Below, one piece after another: positions 8,765 through 17,441 of a stretch of 40,020 bases of DNA. A program made the translations under genes and the position numbers. The notes under the pieces were generated by a model. That model was given only the letters and a program-made list of their open reading frames with translations, was not told the DNA's origin and made no database searches. The number at the start of each line of letters is the position of its first letter. Positions within the stretch are counted from its first letter, which is position 1. This DNA is from a virus: IMG/VR virus record IMGVR_UViG_3300047169_000054, positions 1 through 40,020 of that record; one strand, written 5' to 3'.

Positions 8765-8903
8765 AACGGAAACAGCCTTTCAAATTCTTCGGCCAGCCGG
8801 TCTTCGCTCAAGGGGGAAATCGAGCGAGAGCTGGAGCGGACAGGAACGGAACTTCAGAAGCGGGCGGCTGCGCGTTATTTGGCGCGCGGCCGCTCCGCCT
8901 AAG

Positions 8904-8929
8904 CCCGGCACAAGAGAGAGAATGCCGGG
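8904..8929 (-). terminator. hairpin after the decoration-like gene
   Basis: Perfect 7-bp stem (CCCGGCA with TGCCGGG) and 12-base loop, just after the stop of the gene ending at 8937. There is no T-run, so termination is uncertain; it could instead mark an RNA processing or stabilising site. Confidence 0.35.
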
Positions 8930-8936
8930 GATGCGA

Positions 8937-9461
8937 TTAGCTGAGCGTGGTGCCGCCGCCATCGGTGTACCAGACGCCGTTGTAGGCGGTGAGCACGATG
9001 CGCGCGCCCACGGTTCCGGGAAAGGTGGCGATGTGCTTGTTGCCATTGATTTTGTTGGCCGGGGTGGTCACGGTGTGAGCGTGGCCGCCGAGGTCGACGA
9101 TTTCAATGGTCAAGCCGTCATTGCCGCCGGCCGAAGGAGCGCCGGCGACAGGGGCGGCCAGGGTGCAGGCATCCACCCCGGCGGTGTTGATGAGGCTCTT
9201 TCCGCTGACGGGCACGACCGAAGACGAGGTAATGGCCGGAAGCGCGCTGAGCGAGCCGCCGCCGCCCTGAATTACGTCCGTGGTGCCGGTGAGAACTTCA
9301 AACTGTGCGCGCAGGTTTTCCGCCTGCGCCACGATGGTGTCCTGGTCCGGCGAGCTCGCGGGAATCAGGGGTTGCGGCGAGGCTGCGGTAATTTGGGTCA
9401 TGAACTTGGTCGAGCCCCAAACCATCAGCAGCATGAATTGATTAACCAATCGGGTGATCAT
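8937..9461 (-). CDS. probable head decoration or fibre protein
   Basis: 174 residues, preceded by AGGAG eight bases before ATG. The middle is proline/serine-rich (ITAASPQPLIPASSPDQD). The C terminus has LTIEIVDLGGHAHTVTTPANKINGNKHIATF and ARIVLTAYNGVWYT. This motif (h.vTtpankINGskhia.f...G..i.l.AyNG.W) recurs in small phage structural proteins encoded right after the capsid. That and its place support a capsid-surface role. The N-terminal 20 residues are hydrophobic (FMLLMVWG) but not a classic leader; a start at ATG 9401 would remove them. Confidence 0.6.
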   Translation of the reverse strand: MITRLVNQFMLLMVWGSTKFMTQITAASPQPLIPASSPDQDTIVAQAENLRAQFEVLTGTTDVIQGGGGSLSALPAITSSSVVPVSGKSLINTAGVDACTLAAPVAGAPSAGGNDGLTIEIVDLGGHAHTVTTPANKINGNKHIATFPGTVGARIVLTAYNGVWYTDGGGTTLS

Positions 9462-9511
9462 GGAATTTACTCCTGTGTCGGAATTTGAGAAATGGGAAAA
9501 GCGTGTTGCGG

Positions 9512-9554
9512 CCCGAGCCAGGGGGCGGGCAGATTCTCCCGCGCCCGGCTCGGG
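9512..9554 (-). terminator. strong stem-loop downstream of the capsid gene
   Basis: CCCGAGCC at 9512-9519 pairs with GGCTCGGG at 9547-9554. The inner arms (GGGGGCGGG and CCCGCGCCC) extend pairing around a short AGATTCT loop. It sits between the capsid stop and the next ribosome site; a TTTT lies about 20 bases further on. It could be a partial terminator or an mRNA 3' stabiliser that sets high capsid output. Confidence 0.5.
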
Positions 9555-9569
9555 GCACAGCGCAGCTGA

Positions 9570-11177
9570 CTAGCTGGAGGCCTGCTGCAGGTAGCAGATG
9601 GGGTGCGTGCCGGCGTCGAGCAATTGCCCGTCCGCACGGCTGAAGCCGATCAGGGCCAACTGGCCGTAATCGGCAAAACGCTCGCGCAGGGTGATGATGC
9701 CGAGCTCCTTCACGCGGCGGATGACGTACTTATCGAGCTGGCCGAAGAGCACGGTGTTGTTGTTCGCGCTCGCAATGGCCGGCACCGGCGTCATGTCGTT
9801 GTTGATGAAGAAGGGATAGTCGTTGATGCGGTCCGGCTCTCCGGAGGCCACGGAAGGCTTCCACAGCGGGCGGCCGTACTTGTCAAGCAGCACCTTGATG
9901 CGGCGCAGGGTCTGATCGTGGAACATGTAGGCGGCGCCGCGGCGGTACAGCGGATCCACGGTGTGCTCGAGGTTGTCGAGATCCTGCGAGCCGATGGAGG
10001 TGCCACCGGTTTCCGCTCCACCATCGTTGGCGGCGGCGCCGGCGGCGATGAGCGGGATGCCATAACCGTTCGAGAAGCCCGCCTGCACGGCAGCCCACGG
10101 CGTGGTGCTGGGCGTGCCGCAAGCGGCCACCACAGCCGTGACGATGCCGTTGGGCGCGTTGGTGCCGGTGCCCACGGTGAACTGGTTGTTGTAGATTCGC
10201 CCGATGCGGATGGCCAGCTTCTTTTTGAGATAGCTTTCCATGTCGAAGGCGGAATCCTGCATCAGTTCGAGCGACAGCTTGACCATCTTGGAGCTGAACT
10301 TCCACGCTCCGAAGAGCACCTGGCCCAGGCTGACGTCTTTCTCGGTGACCTGCTGGCCTTCGCCCACGAGTTCACCCATGATGGTGGTGTCGTTGTCGGT
10401 GGGGTAGGGCAGGGGCTGGCCGGTGGCAGTGTCCATGATCTCGCTGGTGAGCAGCATGGGGCCGTAATACTTCAGCGCCTCTTCAACGTCATAGACGAAG
10501 CCCTTGGGCACGAAGTAGCCGCCCAGCGACAGGGTGCCGATGCCCATGTCGCGCTTTTCCTGATCGCCGACCTGCGGGCCGCCCAGGAGGAATCCGCGGA
10601 ACTCTTCCGCCCGGCCGAAGACGATCTCGCGATCTTCCGCCTGGGCGCGCGCGGGATCTCCGGTGGCGACGGCGCACATGTAGCGCTTGAAGGCTCCGAA
10701 GAATTTCTCGTTGAGCTGCTCGACGGTCGAGCGCACGTCGGAATGCACATTGTCGAGCGCAAGGTTCTTGAAGGTGAGCTGGCCGTTGCGCTTCAGCACC
10801 TGCACGCCATGACGCCGCAAAGCCGCGTCATAGATGCGGATGTGATCGGCGCGCGAGTTGCCGGCGCCGCCGATGGGATCGTTCCCCGGCCGCGTGGTTC
10901 CGGCAGTTTCCTGCTCGTAGCGGGCGCCGCGGGCTTCGCGTTCGTTGTCTTCGATGATCTGATCGCGCTCGGCGACCAGGGCGCACAAAGTTCCGGGCGC
11001 GGGGTTTTCGGTGGTGTGCCCGTCTCCGCCAAAGTCGATGCGATCGAAGGCTGCGCGAGCTTCTTTCACCTGCTGCGGAGTGGATTTCTTGTTGGCAATC
11101 GTTTGACGGAAGCCCTGGGCCTGTTGGTTCAGGACGCCGAGTTCCTGGCGAATCGCGCTCAGTCTGGTCTGGCTCAT
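9570..11177 (-). CDS. major capsid protein, HK97 fold
   Basis: 535 residues, head shell subunit. The first 200 or so residues are helical and charged (RLSAIRQELGVLNQQAQGFRQ, AERDQIIEDNEREARG), typical of the scaffolding delta domain removed by the prohead protease. The mature core follows: LSLGGYFVPKGFVYDVEEALKYYGP, then QPLPYPTDNDTT, then SKMVKLSLELMQDSAFDMESYL, then WKPSVASGEPDRINDYPFFINNDM and VRRVKELGIITLRERFADYGQLAL. These are standard HK97 landmarks. It is directly preceded by the protease gene, as usual. The delta domain is longer than in HK97 (about 100). Confidence 0.93.
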   Translation of the reverse strand: MSQTRLSAIRQELGVLNQQAQGFRQTIANKKSTPQQVKEARAAFDRIDFGGDGHTTENPAPGTLCALVAERDQIIEDNEREARGARYEQETAGTTRPGNDPIGGAGNSRADHIRIYDAALRRHGVQVLKRNGQLTFKNLALDNVHSDVRSTVEQLNEKFFGAFKRYMCAVATGDPARAQAEDREIVFGRAEEFRGFLLGGPQVGDQEKRDMGIGTLSLGGYFVPKGFVYDVEEALKYYGPMLLTSEIMDTATGQPLPYPTDNDTTIMGELVGEGQQVTEKDVSLGQVLFGAWKFSSKMVKLSLELMQDSAFDMESYLKKKLAIRIGRIYNNQFTVGTGTNAPNGIVTAVVAACGTPSTTPWAAVQAGFSNGYGIPLIAAGAAANDGGAETGGTSIGSQDLDNLEHTVDPLYRRGAAYMFHDQTLRRIKVLLDKYGRPLWKPSVASGEPDRINDYPFFINNDMTPVPAIASANNNTVLFGQLDKYVIRRVKELGIITLRERFADYGQLALIGFSRADGQLLDAGTHPICYLQQASS

Positions 11178-11324
11178 AATCGTGGTTTCCTTGTTGGTGC
11201 GAATTTCGGCCCGCCGGGCGCCACTGGCGCCAGGCTGCTCGTTTTCAGGAACCGCGCTTCGGCTACTACGCCGAGCCGCATCCGGCGCGCGCTTCCCGTT
11301 AGAAATGGTTTGGTGAAATGGTTT

Positions 11325-12293
11325 TTAGGCGATGGTATTCAAGCCGTGCAGCAGCAGGCGCGCGTCGATGACTGCGATGTTCGAACTTCGATCGTCGCCG
11401 TCGTTGTCGCCCTTGCCGGTGTGATCGCAGCAAGGATCATCGCAGCCGGGTTCATCGCAATTCTGGCAGTCGCCCACCATGCAGGGGTTGCAATTGCAGG
11501 TGCAGTTTTCGCCCCCGCCCACCGGCCCGCGTTTTTCGCCTGCGGCCGCCGCCGATCGCGAATCCATGCAGCGGCAGTTTTTCTCATCGCCGCAGTCGAC
11601 CATGTGGTCGGCGCAGTTCTCACACTTCTTATCGCGGGCGCAGGCCACGCAGCGGCAGGCGCACTCGGCAGCGTCTTTCTTTTTGCCCCGTTCTTGGCCT
11701 TTGCCTTGTTCGATTCGGCTGCGCACTTCCGCCGGCAGCCCGTCGATCGACAAAACCTGCGATCGCATTTCGGCCAGCGCAGCGGAAGAACGCGTGCCCA
11801 CGCTGGTGCCGGTATAGGCCGGATAGGTGACCGGCCCCACGTCAAACAAATCCACATCTTCGATTTCGCGCGTGCTGATGACCACACCGTCTTTCTTCTC
11901 TTCGCGCCAGGTCTGTTTGGTGACGGTGAAGGCGAAGCTGCAGCCATCGAGATCGCCGCGATCGACCGAGGTGCGCACGTCGCGCCCCAGCTGCGTGTCG
12001 GGCATGTCGTTGGTGAAGCTCAGGCCTTTGTCATCCTGCTTCATGCGCAGCGTGCCGGCAGCAGAGCGGCCGAGCAGCAAGTTCGCGTCATGATTGTAGA
12101 GGCAGCGCACATCCTGCTTTTCTTTCAGGGCGCGGGTGAAGGTGCCGGGCTTGACGGTTTCCACCACGCGGAACGAAGCGCCATCCCACAGCACATATTC
12201 TTCGTTGAAAACGGCCGCGTAGCCTTCAATGCCGGGCGTATCGCTCTTGCTGGCGCGCAGCTCGGCGCCTTTTACGTTTCTTCGTTCCATCAT
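11325..12293 (-). CDS. prohead protease (HK97 S78 family) with cysteine-rich tail
   Basis: Cleaves the scaffold domain of the capsid protein during head maturation. Counting from the second ATG (12290), the catalytic His lies in LYNHD (about H67) and the Ser in DLDGCSFAF (about S118). VDLFDVGPVTYPAYTGTSVGTRS is the usual family end. The next 150 residues are additional. They include two clusters with 18 Cys in roughly 85 residues (from ECACRCVACARDKKC to PGCDDPCCDH), probably metal binding. ATG overlaps the portal stop (ATGATGG), so translation is coupled. The protease assignment is firm; the tail's role is unknown. Confidence 0.9.
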   Translation of the reverse strand: MMERRNVKGAELRASKSDTPGIEGYAAVFNEEYVLWDGASFRVVETVKPGTFTRALKEKQDVRCLYNHDANLLLGRSAAGTLRMKQDDKGLSFTNDMPDTQLGRDVRTSVDRGDLDGCSFAFTVTKQTWREEKKDGVVISTREIEDVDLFDVGPVTYPAYTGTSVGTRSSAALAEMRSQVLSIDGLPAEVRSRIEQGKGQERGKKKDAAECACRCVACARDKKCENCADHMVDCGDEKNCRCMDSRSAAAAGEKRGPVGGGENCTCNCNPCMVGDCQNCDEPGCDDPCCDHTGKGDNDGDDRSSNIAVIDARLLLHGLNTIA

Positions 12294-14119
12294 GCTTCCA
12301 CCTCGGTTTCTTGTTTGGCCGCGGCTGTGGCGGCGTTGCGATAAGCTTCCACGGCGAGCGCCCTGATGGCGCGCACCAGCTCGCGCTCGGCGATGGCATC
12401 GGAATTGCCGTTGGCCGTGGCCCACGATTCGTTCTGCGAGCGGTGCTGCATGGTTTCCAGGTAGCTGGCGAGGAAGCGCGAGCCTTCGATTCCGTCAGGA
12501 GCCGGGGCGGCTTGAAAACGCGCGGTCGCGTGGTGCTCGAGCTCCTCGCCAATGCTGACCAGGACCGGCAGGAAAACCTGCCGGAAGGCCTTCAAATCGG
12601 TTGCCGATCGCGCGCAAATGCGGCCGAAAGCGTCGCGAAACAGCCGGCAATAAGACCGCGAAAGCCGCGCGACCACCAGATCATCGCGCTTTCCTTTTGG
12701 GCTGGGATGGGCGGCTGGATCTTGGGATTGAGGATCTTGGGATTGAGGATCCGCGGCATCGTCGTCTTCGCGGCCGGCGCCGGGCAGCGCGGGCGTTTCA
12801 TAAAGCTGCTGGGTGGGCGCCATGTTGATTTGCATCCAGGTCGCATCCGAAGCGGCGCCTGGAAGCGGATTGTCGTTGAGCCGGGCGCGGGCGTCGTTGG
12901 GCTGCCAAACGCCCCACTGCACCATGGCCTGGATGAAGGCGCGCAGGTCCGCTGCGGCGGGGGTGACCAGCGGCCAGGTATCGAAAAACACGCCAAAGTT
13001 CTTGCGGGCGCTGCGCCCTGCGGCCGGGCGCGGGAAGAGCTTGCGCTTGATTTCGTGCTCCCAGCATTTCAGGTCAGGCGAGAGCGAAAAGGTCAAAAAC
13101 TCCTGGCCGATCTGCTCCACATTCGCACGGCTGGTTTTTTCCGTGACTCCCACCATGTGCGGCGGCACGTTGCCCATGACGCGGCAGATCTCGGTAATCT
13201 GGAACATGCGCGTCTCAAGGAACTGGCCTTCGTTCGGTTTGGTCGACGTCGACGTGTACTTCATGCCGGCATCGAGCAGCAGCGGGCGGTTGACGTTTTC
13301 CCCGCCCCAGGCCTCGTTCAACTCCTGGCGCCACTTCGTGAGATCTTCCGGCGCGAGTGTGCCGGGGAATTCAAAAATTCCATAGCCCACGGCACCGTTG
13401 CCGAAAAACTTGCCGCCAAACTTTTCGGTAGCCAGCGCCAGACCGAAGGCGTTGCGCGCGAGTTGCACCACGTCCTGCCCGAGACGGCCATCGAGCGCCA
13501 GTCCCGGCATGTGCAGCATGTCGGCCGGCAGAATGCCGCGCTCGGTGGCGCGGCCTTCGTTCATGGCCTCTTCCACATCGACCGGGGCCATCGCCTCCGC
13601 GCCTTCGGTGGTGGCGTAGAACATATCGCCGGGGCGCACCAGCTCGCCGCGGATGGTCATGGCTTCCGAAGCGCGGCGCACGTGCATGCGCGCCGGATTG
13701 CGCGGCCACAATGCGATCACGCGGTCTGCGTTGTCACGCTGGATTTCGATATAGCCGTTGCCCCACAGCATGCGGTGCGCCTGCACCGTTTTGCGCATGG
13801 TGAAGCTGGACATCTCATCATTCGGCTCGTCGCAGAGGAGATCCCAAAGATCGGATTCATGCGCGATGCGCCGGTTTACGCGGCCGTCTTTCTCGTTGAT
13901 GACCTTTTCGAAGATCTTCAGATCGAGCGTGGCGATCGCGCCTGCCTTCAGCTCAACACAGCAGAAGGCGGTGGCCACCTGAAGCGCCGTGAGTTCGGAG
14001 ACGCGGATCCCCGAGTCGGTGCGGCCGCCGTTGAAAATATCCAGCAGCCACTCGGCCGGGAAAGAGAGCGGCGTCTGCGGATTTTCCAGCGACGTTCGGG
14101 TTTCGGAGATGAATCCCAT
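12290..14119 (-). CDS. portal protein (HK97 family)
   Basis: 609 residues. It forms the dodecameric gate through which terminase packs DNA. Landmarks are ALQVATAFCCVELKAGAIATL, the wing and stem segments (WGNGYIEIQRDNADRVIALWPRNP; DMLHMPGLALDG), PNEGQFLETRMFQITEICRVMGNVPPHMVG and FSLSPDLKCWEHEIKRKLFP. About 190 extra C-terminal residues follow, starting with PALPGAGREDDDAADPQSQDPQSQDP. The QSQDP doublet is encoded by a 15-bp repeat (12718-12747). The helical tail (LFRDAFGRICARSATDLKAFRQVF) resembles the C-terminal region of long portals. The start is coupled to the small membrane protein upstream (shared base 14119). Confidence 0.92.
   Translation of the reverse strand: MGFISETRTSLENPQTPLSFPAEWLLDIFNGGRTDSGIRVSELTALQVATAFCCVELKAGAIATLDLKIFEKVINEKDGRVNRRIAHESDLWDLLCDEPNDEMSSFTMRKTVQAHRMLWGNGYIEIQRDNADRVIALWPRNPARMHVRRASEAMTIRGELVRPGDMFYATTEGAEAMAPVDVEEAMNEGRATERGILPADMLHMPGLALDGRLGQDVVQLARNAFGLALATEKFGGKFFGNGAVGYGIFEFPGTLAPEDLTKWRQELNEAWGGENVNRPLLLDAGMKYTSTSTKPNEGQFLETRMFQITEICRVMGNVPPHMVGVTEKTSRANVEQIGQEFLTFSLSPDLKCWEHEIKRKLFPRPAAGRSARKNFGVFFDTWPLVTPAAADLRAFIQAMVQWGVWQPNDARARLNDNPLPGAASDATWMQINMAPTQQLYETPALPGAGREDDDAADPQSQDPQSQDPAAHPSPKGKRDDLVVARLSRSYCRLFRDAFGRICARSATDLKAFRQVFLPVLVSIGEELEHHATARFQAAPAPDGIEGSRFLASYLETMQHRSQNESWATANGNSDAIAERELVRAIRALAVEAYRNAATAAAKQETEVEA
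12718..12747. repeat. 15-bp tandem duplication inside the portal gene
   Basis: GATCTTGGGATTGAG is present twice in tandem, adding QSQDP to the portal's low-complexity tail in frame. The unit resembles ATCC/CAATCCC-type intergenic repeats. Confidence 0.8.
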
Positions 14120-14355
14120 TACTTTGTGCGGCGAAGGCCGCGGATGAAGCCGGCCGCCAGCTCCAGCAGCGGCGGCAGCATGGTGAAAAATCCCGCGGCG
14201 ATCGGCGCGAGATACGAATGCACAGTGCCCAACCCAATGCTGATGAGCGCAGCGCCCACAATGTAGAGCACGTCGCTGCGCTTCTCGGCGCGCTTTTTCG
14301 CCTGCAGCAGCTCCGCCGGCGTGGGCTTTTCGAAAGGGATGGGTTGCGTGCTCAT
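14119..14355 (-). CDS. small two-segment membrane protein between terminase and portal
   Basis: 78 residues. A charged N terminus (LLQAKKRAEKRSDV) is followed by two hydrophobic stretches (VLYIVGAALISIGLGTVHSYL and IAAGFFTMLPPLLELAAGF) and a basic end (RGLRRTK). It shares its last base with the portal start and begins nine bases before the terminase stop, so it is part of the packaging operon. Small membrane proteins at this spot are unusual. It may be a holin-like or superinfection-related protein, but no family is recognised. Confidence 0.75.
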   Translation of the reverse strand: MSTQPIPFEKPTPAELLQAKKRAEKRSDVLYIVGAALISIGLGTVHSYLAPIAAGFFTMLPPLLELAAGFIRGLRRTK

Positions 14356-14363
14356 TTCAAAAA

Positions 14364-16154
14364 TCAGAGGCGGTAGACGCGCGGGCGCTGCGCGATGGGC
14401 GCGGCGGTGGCCAGGCTGATGCCCATGACCAGCGTCACGATGCCGTCGATCTTTTCCCGCGCCTTCGATTTGTCGGGCTTGATGTTGCCGGCAGGATCCT
14501 GCGAGAGCACCAGGTTGTCGGCGTTCCAGGTGAGCACGGGATTGTTGCCGTGCTCGAATTCGCCGCCCACGATCATCTTCAGCAGCTCTTTCGTGGGATC
14601 GCTCATCGACTTGTAACCCTGCTGGTGCTCGATCATGGCAATGCCATCGCCCTGCAACTGCGTCGAGAGCTGCGTAGCGTTCCAGGGATCGAACCCTGTT
14701 TGCTGGATGCGGAATTCCTTGGCCAGCTTTTTGTGGTGCTCGCGGATGAAGTCGTAGTCGACGACGTTGCCGGGCGTGGGCAAAAGAAATCCCTGGCGCG
14801 CCCAAACGTCGTAAGGCACGCGATCTTTTTTCGATCGCTCCTGGAGCGTGGCCTCTGGGCAGAAGAAATACGGCAGCACCCGCGGCTTCTGGATTCCTGG
14901 CTGCTTCGGGAAAAATAATCCGTCGCAGGTGAGATCGAGCTTGCTGGAAAGATCGAGAGCGGCAAAACAGGCTTTGCCCTTCAGTTCCGCCAGCCAGCGG
15001 CCGCGGGTGATGACGGGATCCTCGTTCGCCGGCGCGCCGCTGCACAGCGCCCACTGGTGAGGGGCGATGGCGCGCTCGTCCTGCTGCGTCCAGGCGTTGA
15101 GATGCAGCCGCAGAAAGGCGTTCAGCGCCTTGGGATCGTTCTTGGCGCGCTGGGCCTTCTCACGCAGATACTCGACCTTCACCGACTTGCCGTAATTCGG
15201 ATTGCACTTTTCCCACTCGCGCTCATCTTCCCAATCGGCGCCGTCATCGAGCATGGCGATGAAGGCGAAGAAGAGATCGTCCTGCAAAGTGCCTTCGAGC
15301 ACCTTGCGCGCGTATTCATATTGCGCGTAGCAGAAACTTTGGCGGTCCCAACCATGGGTGGTGATGGCCAGCATGAGCGGCTGCCGGCGCGCGGCCTGCG
15401 AGGTGGCGATCACGTCCCAGAGATCGCGCGAGGGGTGCACGTGCAGCTCGTCGGCCAGGCCCGCGGAGGCGTTGAGGCCGTGATGGGTTTCATCGTCGGC
15501 CGAGAGCGGCATGAAGCGGGAGTTGGTGGCGAGGATGTGCAGATTGTTTTTCACCAGGCCCACGCGCTGCGTGAGCCGCGGGGAAGCGTTGCGCATCTGC
15601 ACGGCTTCGTTGAAAATCAGGCTGGCCTGGTCTTTGGTGGAGGCGAAGGTGTAAACCTCAGCGCCGGGTTCTTTGTCGGCCGCCAGCAGCTTCAGGCCTT
15701 CGCCAGAGAGCAGCGTGGTTTTGCCATTCTTGCGGGGCAGCGCGATGTAGGCTTCACGAAAGCGGCGGGTGCCATCGGCGCGCTTCCAGCCAAAGATCAT
15801 GGCGTCGATAAACGACTGCCACAATTCCAGATCGAACGGCTTGCCGGCCCACTCGCCCTTTGAGTGCTGCAAAATTGTAAAAAATAAATTGCTGCGGGCG
15901 GCGGCGGCTTCGTCGAAATAAATGCCGCGCGCGGCACCGGTCGCCAGATCGTCGAGGTGGCGCTGGCAGGCGAGCTGAATCAGATGGTTCGCCGGGATCG
16001 AGCCATCGAGCACGCCGCGAATGTAAAGATCCCACGCGAAGGGCGCGGGAGCGGGGTGCGCGGGCGGCCGCTTAATTCGGCTTGCGGGCGGCGGATTGTG
16101 CCGGCGCGTCGAAGAGGCTGTCGAGGGCGTCCGGAGTTTCGTTGCTGCTGGCAT
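14364..16154 (-). CDS. terL: terminase large subunit (Terminase_1 / HK97-like)
   Basis: ATP-driven DNA packaging motor with a nuclease that cuts genome ends. Walker A is ALPRKNGKTT (about residues 138-147) and Walker B LADEL (about D235/E236). The RNase-H-like nuclease domain shows FAALDLSSKLDLT and GFDPWNATQL, then a late acidic position in REKIDGIVTLVMGI. N-terminal conserved text WDLYIRGVLDGSI...LACQRHLDDL lies at 41-70. Its 596 residues are normal. ATG at 16154 overlaps the small-subunit gene by 83 bases. No later start leaves the conserved N terminus intact, so the overlap is accepted. Confidence 0.95.
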   Translation of the reverse strand: MPAATKLRTPSTASSTRRHNPPPASRIKRPPAHPAPAPFAWDLYIRGVLDGSIPANHLIQLACQRHLDDLATGAARGIYFDEAAAARSNLFFTILQHSKGEWAGKPFDLELWQSFIDAMIFGWKRADGTRRFREAYIALPRKNGKTTLLSGEGLKLLAADKEPGAEVYTFASTKDQASLIFNEAVQMRNASPRLTQRVGLVKNNLHILATNSRFMPLSADDETHHGLNASAGLADELHVHPSRDLWDVIATSQAARRQPLMLAITTHGWDRQSFCYAQYEYARKVLEGTLQDDLFFAFIAMLDDGADWEDEREWEKCNPNYGKSVKVEYLREKAQRAKNDPKALNAFLRLHLNAWTQQDERAIAPHQWALCSGAPANEDPVITRGRWLAELKGKACFAALDLSSKLDLTCDGLFFPKQPGIQKPRVLPYFFCPEATLQERSKKDRVPYDVWARQGFLLPTPGNVVDYDFIREHHKKLAKEFRIQQTGFDPWNATQLSTQLQGDGIAMIEHQQGYKSMSDPTKELLKMIVGGEFEHGNNPVLTWNADNLVLSQDPAGNIKPDKSKAREKIDGIVTLVMGISLATAAPIAQRPRVYRL

Positions 16155-16638
16155 TGGTGGAAAGTTTCGAGCGAGATGCGGGGTTCAGGCCAAACATCGC
16201 GTAATAGGCGCGGAGGCGGCGGTCGGCGTCGGAAGCAATTTGAATCGAAGGGTTTTTCTTGACTTCGAGCAGCACAGCTTTCGGCGCGCCACTTTTGCCG
16301 GTGATCGGAACGCCCTGGTATTCGCAGACCGCGTAGATATCCAGGAGCTGCCCGTTCAGCGCGATATCCCGCTGCGCTTCCACAAACTGCGCGTGAGCGC
16401 AACAGAGAGCGGCGAGCGCATTCTGATCGCTTGGGGTCAGAACCTTCATCGAGAGCAGGATCGGCACAAGGCGTTGCCACTCCAGCGCCGCTTCGCCGGT
16501 TAAATATTCCGGCATCTCTGGAGCGGCAACTTCAGGGGCAGGCTCACGCTCATTCAATCGGCGCTTGCCGGCGTTGCCTTGGAGCTTTTTGACGGCGGTC
16601 GGCTTTCGATTTCCGCCACCGGATCCGGTTCCACCCAT
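16072..16638 (-). CDS. terS: terminase small subunit (P27 family)
   Basis: Recognises the packaging site and hands DNA to the large subunit. The opening GNRKPTAVKKLQGNAGKRRLN is the family signature. LTGEAALEWQRLVPILLSMKVLTPSDQNALAALCCAHAQF is the usual helical core. The C-terminal region RAYYAMFGLNPASRSKL also fits. 188 residues. It lies between the HNH gene and terL, as in many cos-type phages. Confidence 0.93.
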   Translation of the reverse strand: MGGTGSGGGNRKPTAVKKLQGNAGKRRLNEREPAPEVAAPEMPEYLTGEAALEWQRLVPILLSMKVLTPSDQNALAALCCAHAQFVEAQRDIALNGQLLDIYAVCEYQGVPITGKSGAPKAVLLEVKKNPSIQIASDADRRLRAYYAMFGLNPASRSKLSTNASSNETPDALDSLFDAPAQSAARKPN

Positions 16639-16722
16639 TTTCAGGAAAATCTTTTGCTGCGGCGGTGTGTGTGTGGTTGCACACCGGTCGCAGGCGACCC
16701 TCCCTGGCGAAAAGCGACCCCC
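16639..16722. other. candidate cos / packaging-site region
   Basis: The 84 bases between the HNH gene and terS hold a perfect inverted repeat GGTCGC-AG-GCGACC (16686-16699). A further GCGACCC lies at 16714-16720 next to the C-rich run, and a TGTGTGTG run is also present. HNH and terS neighbours usually flank cos in HK97-like phages. This is inference from place and repeats only. Confidence 0.4.
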
Positions 16723-17226
16723 CTACCCCCGCGGCTCTTGCCACAGTCCGCGGCGTTCGAGGTTGGTTTTCCAGGTATGGCCGGCGTGGCATCCGCCGCG
16801 CAGGTTCTTTGGATCGAAGAAGAAGCGTTCATCGCCGCCGTGCTGCGCCATGTAGATCTCCGCGCGGACGCGATGGTCGACATCGGTGCTGGGCGCGTGG
16901 CCGCCGCACGGGCAGCCTGGGATGGTGCATAGCGGATCGCGGGCGAGGATGTAAGGCTGAGTTCGGTGGCGCCACTGCGCGCTATCGTACAAACGACGAA
17001 CGCCGCCAGCGCGGCGAGCGCGCTCGCGATCACGAGCACCATTCTCGGATCCCGCGGGCTTGGCGATCGGAGCTCGATATGGCATGTCATGCGTTGGTTT
17101 CAGTTCGAAGATTTCAGTTCGAAGATCACAGTCATCGTCACGCTGTCTTAACTTCGCTAGAAAGCAGTCGGGGTTGATGATGACGGGCGTTTCAGCCGGC
17201 GTCTCGGTTGCGGTGAGTGTTTCCAT
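16723..17226 (-). CDS. HNH endonuclease beside the terminase
   Basis: 167 residues. HNH fold residues are visible: zinc ligands C100/C105-type (PLCTIPGCPC), the DH pair at 117-118 (STDVDHRVRA), N141 (DPKNLRGGC) and the closing C146/H150 (GGCHAGHTWK). The segment YDSAQWRHRTQPYILARDPLC is typical of phage HNH proteins encoded next to terS. Those help terminase cut cos. Residues 1-70 are a divergent extension rich in charged residues. It lies two bases after the next gene upstream ends. Confidence 0.88.
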   Translation of the reverse strand: METLTATETPAETPVIINPDCFLAKLRQRDDDCDLRTEIFELKPTHDMPYRAPIAKPAGSENGARDRERARRAGGVRRLYDSAQWRHRTQPYILARDPLCTIPGCPCGGHAPSTDVDHRVRAEIYMAQHGGDERFFFDPKNLRGGCHAGHTWKTNLERRGLWQEPRG

Positions 17227-17228
17227 GA

Positions 17229-17441
17229 CTAACTTTCTTTCTGGGGAAAGAGTTCAAAAATGTCGACGTCCTCGCTGATCACGATGCAGTCGAGCTGCTT
17301 TCCTCGGAGATAGTGCTCGATCCTTTCAGCATCTTCCGGCGTTAGCCGCCGCCGAATGCGGAGAATATAACGACAACCGGGGCGAATCTCGATGGCTTCC
17401 GCACCTTTGGGAAGCAATGGAGCTAGTTGGGCGATTTTCAC
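17229..17441 (-). CDS. small phage protein of unknown function
   Basis: 70 residues with GTG start overlapping the integrase stop (GTGA), so translation is coupled to it. Sequence KGAEAIEIRPGCRYILRIRRRLTPEDAERIEHYLRGKQLDCIVISEDVDIFEL reads as a compact alpha/beta fold. Similar small proteins occur in phage early regions, but I know no function. Coupling to integrase makes an excision or directionality role possible; this is speculation. Confidence 0.7.
   Translation of the reverse strand: MKIAQLAPLLPKGAEAIEIRPGCRYILRIRRRLTPEDAERIEHYLRGKQLDCIVISEDVDIFELFPQKES

Noticed and set aside
9603-12344. Plus-strand open frame of 913 codons across capsid and protease genes
   Set aside because: It lies opposite two certain genes and its composition is that of a mirror frame.
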